Part shown: one piece after another, positions 5,962-14,650 of the stretch
Position numbering within the stretch: position 1 is the stretch's first letter
Layout: each line of letters starts with the position of its first letter
Source: DASXTB01 sp036505615
GTDB lineage: Bacteria; Acidobacteriota; UBA6911; JACQSX01
Assembly: GCA_036505615.1 (NCBI GenBank)
Contig: DASXTB010000384.1
Span: 1 to 19,057, forward strand
Reading direction: 5' to 3'
DNA: 19,057 bases
Made by a program: the position numbers and the translations under genes
The notes under the pieces: model-generated
What the model saw: the letters and a program-made list of their open reading frames with translations, nothing else
What the model was told of the DNA's origin: nothing
Database searches by the model: none

Positions 5962-8900
5962 ATGCCCAAATACATCCACCGTACTTTTGGCGACGGCAAA
6001 CGGCGTCTTATGCTGATGGCGCTCGTCGTCATCGAATTGGCTGGCGGCTTCGCGCAGGGCCAGAGCCAGCGCATCGGGCCGGACGTGTACAGCCAGCTTC
6101 GCTGGCGCTATATCGGGCCCGAGGGAAATCGCGTCAGTGCGGTGGCCGGCGTGCCGGGCAATCCCCTGGTCATCTATGCCGGAGCCGCGTCGGGCGGCAT
6201 CTTCAAAACCACCGACGGAGGCCTGACCTGGGAATCGATTTTCGACGATCAGCCCGTCTTGTCGATCGGTGATATCGCGCTCGCACCCTCCGACCCCAAC
6301 ATCGTCTGGGCGGGTACCGGAGAGGCGTGCATCCGCAGCCACATCTCAGTGGGTGCGGGCATTTTCAAATCGATGGATGCCGGGCGCAGCTGGACGCGCA
6401 TGGGACTTGAAAAGACGGGCCGCATCGGCAAAATCGTCATCGATCCCCGCAATCCCGACAACGTCGTCGCCTGCGCGCTCGGGCACGCGTACGGGCCACA
6501 GCAGGAGCGAGGCGTTTTCCGCACGATCGATGGCGGCAAAACCTGGGAGCGGACGCTCTTTGTCGACGAGAATACCGGCTGCTCGGACCTTGAGATGGAC
6601 GCGGGCAATCCGCGCAAGCTTTTTGCCGGGATGTGGCAGCTTGAAATAAAGACCTGGGGACGCGAGAGCGGCGGGCCAGGCAGCGGCCTCTTCGTTTCGA
6701 AAGACGGCGGCGCCACCTGGCAGCGGCTTACCGGGCGTGGTCTTCCGTCGAAGCCGGTCGGCAAGGTAACGATGGCAATCGCACGCTCCAATCCAGAGCG
6801 CGTGTATGCACTCATCGAAACGGGCGACGGAGTGCCCTGGAAAGGCCAGGGGACCGAAAAGGGCCAGCTGTGGCGATCCGATGATGGCGGAGAGCACTGG
6901 CAGCTTGTCAGCTCCGATCGCAACCACATGGGACGCGCGCACTACTACTCCCACATCGAAGTCGCGCCGGACAATGCGAACGAGACGTACTCGCTGACTG
7001 CTTCCTACAGCATTTCGCTTGATGGGGGTGAGACACTGAAGGTAGCCGACGGCGAGTCGAGTCCCGGGGGCGACAACCATGACATGTGGATCGACCCAAC
7101 CAATCCGAACCGCCAGGTGATTGGCAATGACGGTGGTGTATCGATTTCGCTGACTCGCGGGCGCACTTGGAATCGCATCCGCCTGCCCAACGCACAGATG
7201 TATCACGTGACCGTCGACAATCAGATTCCATACAACGTTTATGGCAACAAGCAGGACGGGCCGTCCTACCGCGGGCCGAGTAACAGCCGGCTGGGCGGTT
7301 TCGGCGGCGGTATTGGCGGCCGCATTCCGCGCGCCCTCTGGCACGGTGTGGCGGGCGGCGAGAGCGGCTGGGCGACGCCCGATCCGGTCGACCCGAATAT
7401 TATCTGGTCAAGTGCGTCCGGGTCGGGCACAGTCGGCGGCATTGTTGTGCGCTACGAGGAAAGCCTGAGGCAGGGCCGCAACGTGGAGGTTTGGCCCGAC
7501 CAGGCCAATGGTGTTCCGGCGGATCTGAAGTACCGCTTCAACTGGACGATGCCGCTCCACATTTCGCCCCACGACCGAAATACGATCTACGTCGGCAGCC
7601 AGCACGTGCATAGGACCACTGATGGCGGCCAGAGCTGGGAGGTCATCAGTCCGGACCTCTCGACCAACGACAAGAGCCGCCAGCAGAGTTCCGGTGGGCT
7701 GACACCCGACAATATCGGTGTCGAGTACGCGTTCACTGTGATGGCAATCGCCGAATCGCCGCGGGAGAAGGGCCTCATCTGGGCGGGCACCAACGACGGC
7801 CAGGTGCAGCTCACGCGCGATGCCGGCAAGACCTGGACCAACGTCACGCAGAACATTCCCGGTCTGCCGCCGTGGGGCACGGTCGGAAACATCGAGCCGT
7901 CCCGCTATGACGCCGGCAAAGCGTACCTCACCGTGGACCTCCACCAGGTGAACAATCGCGATCCGTTCATCTACAAGACGACTGACTACGGGACGACGTG
8001 GAAGGCCATCACAACCGGCATCCCGCGTAGCATGCTGAGCTACGCGCATTGCATCCGCGAGGATCCCGTGCGCCGCGGGCTGTTATACCTGGGTACCGAA
8101 AACTCGGTCTATGTGTCGTTCGACGACGGGGAGAACTGGCAGCCGCTGCAGACAAATCTGGCGCACGCTCCGGTATATTGGCTGACCGTCCAGGAGCATT
8201 TCAACGACCTGGTAGTTGCCACCTATGGACGCGGCTTCTGGATCCTGGACGACCTCACGCCGCTTCAGCAGTTGACTCCGCAGGTGTTGAGCGCGGACAC
8301 GCATTTGTTCCCGCCGCGCGCGGCCTACCGTTTCCGCGAGATCACACCATCGTACGGACCCGCGAGTGATCCGACTGTTGGACAGGATCCTCCGTACGGC
8401 GCATCGATCAACTACTACCTGAAATCTGTACCGAGTGGTAACGTGACGGTCTCGATCCTGGATCATAAAGGACAGGTGGTTCGCACGCTCAGCGCGTCCA
8501 AGCGGACAGGCCTGAACCGAATTGCATGGGATCTGCGCTATGAACCTACCAAGGAGGTTCGCCTGCGCACCAGTCCCCTCTATGCGCCCGACATTCGAGT
8601 TGGACCGGAAGGCTGGCGGCCCGGAGGTGGCCGCCTCACAATTCTCGCGCCGCCGGGAAACTACACCGTCAAGTTGGTGGTTGCGGGGCGGGAGTTCGTC
8701 CAGCAGCTCGCCGTTCGGAAAGATCCGCACTCGGGGGGGACTGAGGCGGAGATTGAGGAGCAGATGAGCATGTTGCTCGACCTGCGCGCCGACCTGGAGA
8801 GCGCCGCCGACGTGATCAACCAGATCGAGCTGGTACGCAGCCAGCTCCAGGCGCTTCCACGCCTGGTTGAAGGCGACGCCGAAATCAAGCAGGCCACCGA

Positions 8901-9219
8901 CCAGGTCGAGCAGAAGTTCATTGCTCTTGAAGGGAACCTCGTCGAGTTGAGGGCGACAGGACGTGGACAGGACAACGTCCGCTGGGGGGCGAAGCTCTAT
9001 GGGAAAATTTTGTACCTTGCCAGCGGTTTGGCGAGCGGGGACTTCAGGCCGACAGCGCAGCAACTGGAAGTTCACAAGCTGCTGAAGGATCGGTTAAAAA
9101 GCCATCAGACGGAACTGAATGGACTGCTGAGTGGAGATCTGGCGGCGTTCAACGAGCTACTACGCAAGCGAAATCTGCCGCACATAATCGCCGGCAGCTC
9201 GAGGAAGACGACAAGCTGA
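5962..9219 (+). CDS. Large secreted BNR/sortilin-like beta-propeller protein
   Basis: A basic N-terminus (GKRR) and hydrophobic core (LMLMALVVIELAGG), with a likely cut near FAQG-QS, mark an exported protein. About ten Asp-box motifs (S/T-x-D-x-G-x-x-W) follow, among them TTDGGLTW, SMDAGRSW, TIDGGKTW, SKDGGATW, TTDGGQSW, TRDAGKTW, TTDYGTTW and SFDDGENW. These mark blades of one large or two stacked VPS10/sortilin- or xyloglucanase-type propellers. A FlgD-like beta domain follows (NYYLKSVPSGNVTVSILD, GLNRIAWDLRY, PGNYTVKLVVAG), then a helical, coiled-coil-prone tail of ~150 residues. Proteins of this layout are annotated in Acidobacteriota and Bacteroidota as glycosyl hydrolase or sortilin-like, but I see no proven catalytic residues, so substrate and activity are unknown. 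The stop overlaps a CTG in the frame of the next gene. Confidence 0.88.
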   Translation: MPKYIHRTFGDGKRRLMLMALVVIELAGGFAQGQSQRIGPDVYSQLRWRYIGPEGNRVSAVAGVPGNPLVIYAGAASGGIFKTTDGGLTWESIFDDQPVLSIGDIALAPSDPNIVWAGTGEACIRSHISVGAGIFKSMDAGRSWTRMGLEKTGRIGKIVIDPRNPDNVVACALGHAYGPQQERGVFRTIDGGKTWERTLFVDENTGCSDLEMDAGNPRKLFAGMWQLEIKTWGRESGGPGSGLFVSKDGGATWQRLTGRGLPSKPVGKVTMAIARSNPERVYALIETGDGVPWKGQGTEKGQLWRSDDGGEHWQLVSSDRNHMGRAHYYSHIEVAPDNANETYSLTASYSISLDGGETLKVADGESSPGGDNHDMWIDPTNPNRQVIGNDGGVSISLTRGRTWNRIRLPNAQMYHVTVDNQIPYNVYGNKQDGPSYRGPSNSRLGGFGGGIGGRIPRALWHGVAGGESGWATPDPVDPNIIWSSASGSGTVGGIVVRYEESLRQGRNVEVWPDQANGVPADLKYRFNWTMPLHISPHDRNTIYVGSQHVHRTTDGGQSWEVISPDLSTNDKSRQQSSGGLTPDNIGVEYAFTVMAIAESPREKGLIWAGTNDGQVQLTRDAGKTWTNVTQNIPGLPPWGTVGNIEPSRYDAGKAYLTVDLHQVNNRDPFIYKTTDYGTTWKAITTGIPRSMLSYAHCIREDPVRRGLLYLGTENSVYVSFDDGENWQPLQTNLAHAPVYWLTVQEHFNDLVVATYGRGFWILDDLTPLQQLTPQVLSADTHLFPPRAAYRFREITPSYGPASDPTVGQDPPYGASINYYLKSVPSGNVTVSILDHKGQVVRTLSASKRTGLNRIAWDLRYEPTKEVRLRTSPLYAPDIRVGPEGWRPGGGRLTILAPPGNYTVKLVVAGREFVQQLAVRKDPHSGGTEAEIEEQMSMLLDLRADLESAADVINQIELVRSQLQALPRLVEGDAEIKQATDQVEQKFIALEGNLVELRATGRGQDNVRWGAKLYGKILYLASGLASGDFRPTAQQLEVHKLLKDRLKSHQTELNGLLSGDLAAFNELLRKRNLPHIIAGSSRKTTS

Positions 9220-9281
9220 ACGCACTGCCGCTCCGCTCTACGGCCGTCTTTTCTGACACCGCCTGCGCGTCATCGCCCCAG

Positions 9282-9407
9282 CTTTCCGCCTTCCGCCTTC
9301 TGCTTTCTGCCTTCTGCTTTCTGCCTTCTGCTTTCCGCCTTCCGCTTTCCGCCTTCCGCTTTCCGCCTTCTGCTTTCCGCATTCTGCTTTCTGCCTTCTG
9401 CATTCTC
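9282..9407. repeat. TTCTGCY heptamer array overlapping a signal-peptide coding region
   Basis: About 18 units of 7 nt (TTTCTGC, CTTCTGC, TTTCCGC, CTTCCGC, ATTCTGC) are packed without spacers. The plus strand has no stop codon in any frame here. In the frame of the DUF5107 gene, three units (21 nt) encode one heptapeptide of the type LSAFRLL, LSAFCFL or PSAFRIL, and the last copies form the hydrophobic core just before the predicted signal cleavage site. Confidence 0.88.
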
Positions 9408-12400
9408 GGCCTTCCTGCGTCCCTGCACGCTCAATCCGGGCCGCGCGTCTGGGAAGCACCACTGGTAATTCCCACTTACGAACTTGGACCACCCGACCCG
9501 AATCCGCGGCTGCTGGATTCGCAGCGCCGAGGCTGGCATGCCGTCTACCCTTACACCACGCTGGACACGCTGACCGATCATCGGGTCGAAAGGGCCTACC
9601 AAGCTGTCTTCCTGGAGAACGAATACCTGCGGGTCACCGTCCTACCCGAACTCGGCGGCCATCTGTACGCCATCTTCGACAAGACGGCCAACCGCGATGT
9701 TCTCTACACAAACCACGTCATCAAGTACGCTCTAGTGGCGATTCGGGGCGCGTGGGTGTCTGGCGGAATTGAATGGAACTTCCCCGATGGCCACACGCTG
9801 ACGACGGTTTCGCCCATCGATTACGCAACGGGAACGGATCCTGACGGCAGCGTTTCAGTAACCGTGGGCGACACAGAGCGCGTCCAGCGCATGCAGTGGG
9901 CGGTCACGGTACGTCTCCGGCCGGGCTGGAAAGTTGTGGAAACCGAAGTGACGCTCAACAACCGTCGCGAAACGCCCGGGCGATACTGGTTCTGGGCGAC
10001 GGCGGCGGCCCACGCAACCGACGACATGCGTTTTGTCTACCCGATGCTTGAAGCTTATCCACACATGTTCTGGCCTGTATTTTCCTTCCCCAAGGAAAAA
10101 GGAATCGACGTCGGAACCTACCGGGAAGTCCCCAACTACCTTTCTCTGTTTGCGCGTAACTCGCTCCGAGACTTCTTCGGAATATATTACGAGAAGTCCG
10201 ACTGGGGTGTGGTGCATGTGGCCGACCATCGCCGGGTTCCGGGCAAGAAAAGCTGGACCTGGGGCACCGAAGACGCCGGCAACATCTGGATTGAGAAGCT
10301 CACTGATCGCGACGGGCAGTACGTGGAATTTCAGGCAGGTCGCTTTGAGACGCAGATGGAACATGAATTCATGGAACCGCATCGAGTGGAACGCTTCACC
10401 GAGTACTGGTATCCGGTCGACCACCTGGGAGGGCCTTTTGATGAAGCCACGCGCTTTGCGGCGTTGCACCTGGCAGTGGTGGGAACACAGGCACGGATTT
10501 CTTTGAATGTGAATCAGTTGTTCGAGGATGCGCAGTTGGTGGTGACCTCGGGAAAGGACGTCAACGTGCAACGCGTCCGTCTCGATCCCGCCAAGTCGTT
10601 TGAGACAATGATCGAGTTGGCAAATTCCATTTCCCATCACCCGTTAACCGTCACGGTTACTTCCAAGGATGGTCGCCAATTGATCAATTATCGAAGCGAT
10701 CTACCCGTTGACGGCAATCCCGATTTCAAGCCTGCGCGGCGCCCTGTCCCAGACAAACCGGTAACCGGCAGCGCCGAACAAGCCTACTTTGGGGGATTGT
10801 TGGCGGACAAGGAAAGCCGTGAAGTTGCGGCTCACGAGGCCTATCAGCAGGCGCTAGAAAGCGATCCTGGATTTGCCCCGGCGCATCTAGCGCTTGGGCT
10901 TTCCTTTTATCGAAGCGGCTTGTTCGATGAAGCGGAGAAGCACCTTAAGGCAGCACTGATGCGAAATAGATATCTGGCCGAGGCTCATTATTATCTTGGC
11001 CTGGTATGCCGGGCGCAGAAACGGGATATTGAAGCTGTCGATCATTTATTGCGCGCCGCGCAAGCGGGCCATCGTGAATCCACGGCGTACTATCTCCTGG
11101 GAGAGATGGCGCTGCAAGCGAACAATATTGCCGATGCCATCGATCATCTGAAAAGATCTGTCGCGCTCAATCCCGCGGATTTGAAGGCTCGCACGCTGCT
11201 GGCTCGAGCCGAAGCGCGGGCCGGTCACCTGCAACAGGCGAAAGAACATATCGATCCAGTCGTGCGCGAAATGCCGATCGATTACTTCGCCTTGCACGAG
11301 CAAATCAAGATCCACCATGCCCTTCAGGAAGATGACGAATCCCGCCGCGCGCGCGACGAGCTGCACAAATTGCTTTCGCGCGAACCCGACTCTGTGCTCG
11401 AGCTGGTCTTCGACTATGCAGCCATCGGTTCTTACTCTGATTGCCGCAGCCTGTTGGAAGAAGCGATTGCTCTTGCAAGTTCTGCCAGAACTGCTGATCG
11501 CCGGGAGATGAACCAACACCGCCAGCAGACGAGCAAATCAGCGGTCTATCCCATGCTGCATTACACGCTTGGTTATTTTTACGAGATTGCAGGAGACAAG
11601 GAGAAAGCGCGCTCCCAGTACGCATTGGGAGCCGCCGGTGACTCCAGTTTCGTTTTCCCTCATCGAGTGGAAGAGATCGAAGTGCTCCAGCGCGCGTGTG
11701 CAGCCAATCCGGATGACGGGCGAGCCGCATATTACTTGGGAAATGTGCTGGCATCGAAGCACCGCGACCAAGAGGCATTGTCCGCCTGGCGCGATGCCGT
11801 CCGGTTGGATCCATCCAATGCGGTGGCGCATCGGAATCTCGCCAAGGCGATGTGGGCGAGCGCAGAAGTGCCGGGCCGCAATGCGGCTCGCAGCCATCGT
11901 GGCAATGACCTACATGAGCGCGGCCGTGCGCTGCTGCCGAATTCGCCGGCAGCGCGTGAGGCGATTGCAGAATACCAGGCTGCTATTAAGCTGGCGCCTG
12001 ACGACTACCATCTCTACCTGGAACTGGATAGGTTATTGGCTGAATCGAAGGAATCCAAGCGTCGCATCGAGCTCCTGGAGAGTGCTTCACCCGCGGCGCG
12101 CGCGCATTCTGCTCTTACTCTGGCTCTGGCTTACGCCTACGCGGATGCGGGAAGCTTTGATAAAGCTGCCAACTTGCTGGCACACAATTCCTTCACCTCG
12201 CGAGAGGGTGAAACTTCCGGACTGGCCGTATACAGACGAGCACACTTGGGTCTGGCGCGCGGTCATCAGAAGGCCGGCCGGCATCGCGAAGCTGCAGCCG
12301 AATTTGTCAGGGCCACCGAGTACCCGCGAAATCTCGGTGTAGGGCGGTCTGTCTTTGAATCGCATGCAAGAGAATACGTCGCCGCAGCGCGTGAGCTGGA

Positions 12401-12773
12401 AGCGGCAGGCAGCCGCGAGGAAGCGGAAGAGCTTTGGCGGCGCGCTGCCGATGGTCCTCTGAACTCGCCCGTGCAGCCGGCTGAGCCCTGGTCGGAGCAT
12501 TACTACTATAAAGCGCTGGCGCTTGATCATGTCGGGCGGTATGGTGAAGCGCGGGCACTTTACCAGCGGCTGGCCGCGCTTAACGATGAAAAGCGGATGC
12601 TGGAGAACGAACCGGATCCCCCCGAAGGGGCCATTCGCTTTCTGCTGGCCGGATTGGGCTTGAAAGCCTTGGGGCGCACCGCCGAAGCGCGCGCTGCGTT
12701 TGAGCGAGTTTTGAAAATGGAGCCGAATAATCAAACCGTGCGCGCGGAGCTGGGGGTTTTAAAAGTGAAGTAG
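9381..12773 (+). CDS. DUF5107 domain and TPR-repeat protein (5' end unresolved)
   Basis: A GTG at 9735 gives 1012 aa, but the same frame upstream encodes the usual start of the DUF5107 domain: VWEAPLVIPTYELGPPDP, VERAYQAVFLENEYLRVTVL, PELGGHLYAIFDK, then VIKYALVAIRGAW and SGGIEWNFPDGH. I therefore begin the feature where coding is convincing, not at a proven start. Just before VWEAP lies ILLSAFCILGLPASLHAQSG, a signal peptide ending near HA-QS. DUF5107 is related, as I recall, to galactose mutarotase-like folds. From about 10770 onward come many TPR helices, such as AHLALGLSFYRSGLFDEAEK and ending LGRTAEARAAFERVLKMEPN. Likely an exported protein handling or sensing sugars. There is no ATG, GTG or TTG in any plus frame from 9220 to 9440; the candidate starts are a CTG at 9216 (GAGGAA 9 nt upstream) or ATT codons at 9381 and 9402. 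Confidence 0.82.
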   Translation: MLLSAFCILGLPASLHAQSGPRVWEAPLVIPTYELGPPDPNPRLLDSQRRGWHAVYPYTTLDTLTDHRVERAYQAVFLENEYLRVTVLPELGGHLYAIFDKTANRDVLYTNHVIKYALVAIRGAWVSGGIEWNFPDGHTLTTVSPIDYATGTDPDGSVSVTVGDTERVQRMQWAVTVRLRPGWKVVETEVTLNNRRETPGRYWFWATAAAHATDDMRFVYPMLEAYPHMFWPVFSFPKEKGIDVGTYREVPNYLSLFARNSLRDFFGIYYEKSDWGVVHVADHRRVPGKKSWTWGTEDAGNIWIEKLTDRDGQYVEFQAGRFETQMEHEFMEPHRVERFTEYWYPVDHLGGPFDEATRFAALHLAVVGTQARISLNVNQLFEDAQLVVTSGKDVNVQRVRLDPAKSFETMIELANSISHHPLTVTVTSKDGRQLINYRSDLPVDGNPDFKPARRPVPDKPVTGSAEQAYFGGLLADKESREVAAHEAYQQALESDPGFAPAHLALGLSFYRSGLFDEAEKHLKAALMRNRYLAEAHYYLGLVCRAQKRDIEAVDHLLRAAQAGHRESTAYYLLGEMALQANNIADAIDHLKRSVALNPADLKARTLLARAEARAGHLQQAKEHIDPVVREMPIDYFALHEQIKIHHALQEDDESRRARDELHKLLSREPDSVLELVFDYAAIGSYSDCRSLLEEAIALASSARTADRREMNQHRQQTSKSAVYPMLHYTLGYFYEIAGDKEKARSQYALGAAGDSSFVFPHRVEEIEVLQRACAANPDDGRAAYYLGNVLASKHRDQEALSAWRDAVRLDPSNAVAHRNLAKAMWASAEVPGRNAARSHRGNDLHERGRALLPNSPAAREAIAEYQAAIKLAPDDYHLYLELDRLLAESKESKRRIELLESASPAARAHSALTLALAYAYADAGSFDKAANLLAHNSFTSREGETSGLAVYRRAHLGLARGHQKAGRHREAAAEFVRATEYPRNLGVGRSVFESHAREYVAAARELEAAGSREEAEELWRRAADGPLNSPVQPAEPWSEHYYYKALALDHVGRYGEARALYQRLAALNDEKRMLENEPDPPEGAIRFLLAGLGLKALGRTAEARAAFERVLKMEPNNQTVRAELGVLKVK

Positions 12774-12798
12774 GAGCGGAGTGGCTGAGCGCGAAATG

Positions 12799-12898
12799 AA
12801 CCGCGGGGAACACGGGGAATTTTGATTCAAATATCAAAAGATTACTGCCAAATTCGAAAGCGCTTGCGGTCCCCGTGTTCCCAGTGTCCCCCGTGGTT
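12799..12898. repeat. Inverted repeat between convergent genes
   Basis: GGGAACACGGGGA (12806-12818) and TCCCCGTGTTCCC (12870-12882) are perfect 13-bp arms around ~51 nt. Outer bases (AACCGCGG left, CCGTGGTT right) extend the stem imperfectly. It lies between the 3' ends of the DUF5107/TPR gene and the galactokinase gene and could shape both transcript ends, but no T-tract follows either arm. The arm sequence resembles the NGACRCGG/CGTGTCCC family. Confidence 0.7.
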
Positions 12899-12934
12899 TC
12901 ATAATTTTGAGGCAGCCTCCTGTGTGGCCGCCCG

Positions 12935-14374
12935 TCACTCGATCCTCGACAATCCATCACCTGGCGTCGACACCATGACGCCTCCCTCCCGCAAACCATC
13001 CCTCCCTTGCGGCCTGTAGTATTCTGCCTGGACTCGCTCAATCAACGATGCCGCATTCTCGGCCTTTGTGAGCGCTAAAACATTGCCTCCGAAACCGCCA
13101 CCCATCAGTCGCGCGCCATACACGGAGCGATCGGACACAATCGCGTCCAGTAGCCGGTCTACTTCTTCGGTACAGACTTCGTAAAGATCGCGCAAGCTTT
13201 GGTGCGCCTGGTTGAGAAGCGCGCCAATCGAGGCCATTTCTTCTTGTATTTCGGCGACAGGCGGGAGAGCGCCGGACTGGGACATCCTCTGAAATGATAG
13301 AAGCGCGCTCGCGACCCGGCCGATCTCGCCCAGATGATGCAGCGCCCGAGCCCGCACCTTGAGCGGGCGCTCAAATCGATCGCGCACAAGCTCAGGAAAA
13401 GCCAGACGGCACTGCTGCAGAGCCTCTGGATAATGCTGCGCCACATCGGCCAGTGTCACTTCGACAGGCAGTTGGTTGAGCAACCGTTCCAGACTGGCAG
13501 TGGCCAACCTCGGATTGTTTCGCAAAAGGTCGACCGAGTTCGTCCATTGCTCCGCCAGCGACGGCTGATGCCGCGCCCACCTCTCGATGATGGCAGGAAT
13601 AAGTATCCGCGCTACAGCGGAGCGCTCGTTGTATTCCAGCTTTACTGCCCTTCCTTTATCCGCCGCATGCGAAAAAAAAGTGACCCAGCGAAACGGCTCG
13701 CAAGGCGCGCCAACCAGCCGCGCTTCTTGCGCCGGGTAGGAGATGTGAACGGCGTGTCGCATCCTTGCCAGGCAGATTGTCAAATGGTCCATCGCGCCTC
13801 CCCGAGTTCCCATATACCACTCGGCTTGTGAGGAATCGCGAGCGAGGTCTTCCGGCCCGTACCGGACATGATTGACGCTCCGCACTGCCGCTCCCGCAAG
13901 CACTACCAGAGCCGAAGAGGACGATGCTCCGGCACTGGCAGGAATGCCGGAATCGACCAGGAAATCAAAGCCGCGCCGGATCTGCCGCCCGTACTTGTGC
14001 CGGGCAAAATGGACCGATCCCTTCACGTAGTTGCTCCAGTGAGGAGCCGGGGCCGGGTTTGAATAGAGAAAATCCGTCCAGGCGGACGGCGATGAATCCG
14101 TTTTTTCCACTGGAGGGCCATTGTGCAAAGTAAATTCGAATGCAGGATGCTCTTTGAGCGTCGAGGCTCCCCGCACAATTCCGCTTTCCGCATCGCGGAA
14201 GATCATGGTCATCCCGTGCTCGCGGCTACCGAAGGTAAGCGAAGCTGTGGGCAGATAAGAGACATAGTCGATATGTTCTCCCAGAATGTTGATTCGCGCC
14301 GGCACGCGCAATGCATGAATAGGACCGTGGCCGTAGAGCCGGAGAAATAATTCGCACAATTGCGACGGAATCAA
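12935..14374 (-). CDS. Galactokinase-like GHMP sugar kinase
   Basis: ATP-dependent sugar 1-phosphorylation is expected, as in the Leloir pathway. The galactokinase signature is PARINILGEHIDY at residues 25-37 (family GRVNLIGEHTDY). The GHMP ATP-binding glycine/serine loop is GIPASAGASSSS at 143-154. The catalytic aspartate is D196 in GGAMDHL. The C-terminal motif is GARLMGGGFGGN (~420-431). At 479 aa it is ~100 residues longer than E. coli GalK. The segment after the signature, VSYLPTASLTFG, differs from the usual NDGFVLPxAI, and that region contacts the sugar, so the substrate could be another hexose or a uronic acid; I leave the symbol empty. It starts at TTG with AGAGGGG 6 nt upstream. It follows the DUF4091 gene on the same strand and converges with the DUF5107/TPR gene. 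Confidence 0.87.
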   Translation of the reverse strand: MIPSQLCELFLRLYGHGPIHALRVPARINILGEHIDYVSYLPTASLTFGSREHGMTMIFRDAESGIVRGASTLKEHPAFEFTLHNGPPVEKTDSSPSAWTDFLYSNPAPAPHWSNYVKGSVHFARHKYGRQIRRGFDFLVDSGIPASAGASSSSALVVLAGAAVRSVNHVRYGPEDLARDSSQAEWYMGTRGGAMDHLTICLARMRHAVHISYPAQEARLVGAPCEPFRWVTFFSHAADKGRAVKLEYNERSAVARILIPAIIERWARHQPSLAEQWTNSVDLLRNNPRLATASLERLLNQLPVEVTLADVAQHYPEALQQCRLAFPELVRDRFERPLKVRARALHHLGEIGRVASALLSFQRMSQSGALPPVAEIQEEMASIGALLNQAHQSLRDLYEVCTEEVDRLLDAIVSDRSVYGARLMGGGFGGNVLALTKAENAASLIERVQAEYYRPQGRDGLREGGVMVSTPGDGLSRIE

Positions 14375-14380
14375 AGCCTG

Positions 14381-14387
14381 CCCCTCT
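14381..14387 (-). promoter_or_regulatory. Shine-Dalgarno of the galactokinase-like gene
   Basis: AGAGGGG on the minus strand, 6 nt before the TTG at 14374. It supports an unusual TTG start; no ATG or GTG is available in frame close upstream. Confidence 0.55.
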
Positions 14388-14412
14388 GTGTGGCTATTTG
14401 GTGAAATCTTGC

Positions 14413-14566
14413 ACTTTCGACGAAATTTGGCTCTGAACAGCCGACCACGTTCACGTTCACGAGCACGTCAACGTCCACGACTACGACCAAACAAACCGTG
14501 CGCGATTGTGTATTTTTCGTCGGCGTAGGCGTGGACGTGAACGCGAACGTGGTCGTGATCGGCTTT
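14413..14566. repeat. NACGNN hexamer element, copy C, with conserved left flank
   Basis: The left terminus AGCCGACCACGTTCACG begins at 14439. The right terminus, ending CGTGGTCGTGATCGGCT at about 14564, is its complement apart from a 6-nt difference. Between them, hexamers (CACGAG, CACGTC, AACGTC, CACGAC) turn into the opposite sense (GTGGACGTGAACGCG). The flank CTTTCGACGAAATTTGGC (14414-14431) is repeated at copy D. This is the most complete copy. It lies in the spacer between the DUF4091 and galactokinase genes. Confidence 0.78.
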
Positions 14567-14600
14567 TGTTGGGTTGTGGCTCCGCCGCGCCAGGTCCTTT

Positions 14601-14641
14601 GTGTCCTTGGTGTTGAAGCTTTTTCAAACCACAAAGGACAC
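14601..14641. repeat. GTGTCCTTGGTG hairpin after the DUF4091 gene
   Basis: GTGTCCTTGGTGTTGAA (14601-14617) pairs with TTCAAACCACAAAGGACAC (14623-14641) with small bulges. It lies 9 nt beyond the DUF4091 stop codon on that gene's downstream side, so it may help end the transcript, though there is no run of U after it. The same sequence type occurs at 4527-4587 and, in part, near 154-176. Confidence 0.6.
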
Positions 14642-14650
14642 GGCGAACAC

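Noticed and set aside
6249..7344. Minus-strand open frames of 226 and 332 aa under the BNR-propeller gene
   Set aside because: They lie antisense to a well-supported coding sequence with clear Asp-box repeats and show no domain of their own.
9217..9470. UGA of the BNR-propeller gene as a selenocysteine codon, given the tRNA-Sec nearby
   Set aside because: The frame stays open for ~80 codons only because the array lacks stops. It encodes no conserved sequence, no Cys-aligned site is evident, and it does not enter the DUF5107 frame.
9149..9602. Three minus-strand open frames rich in Lys, Ala, Glu and Gly
   Set aside because: They are the complement of the TTCTGCY array (GCAGAAR units) and overlap the DUF5107 coding frame.
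12806..12882. Inverted repeat as an intrinsic terminator
   Set aside because: The loop is ~51 nt and neither side has a T-tract; I list it only as an inverted repeat.
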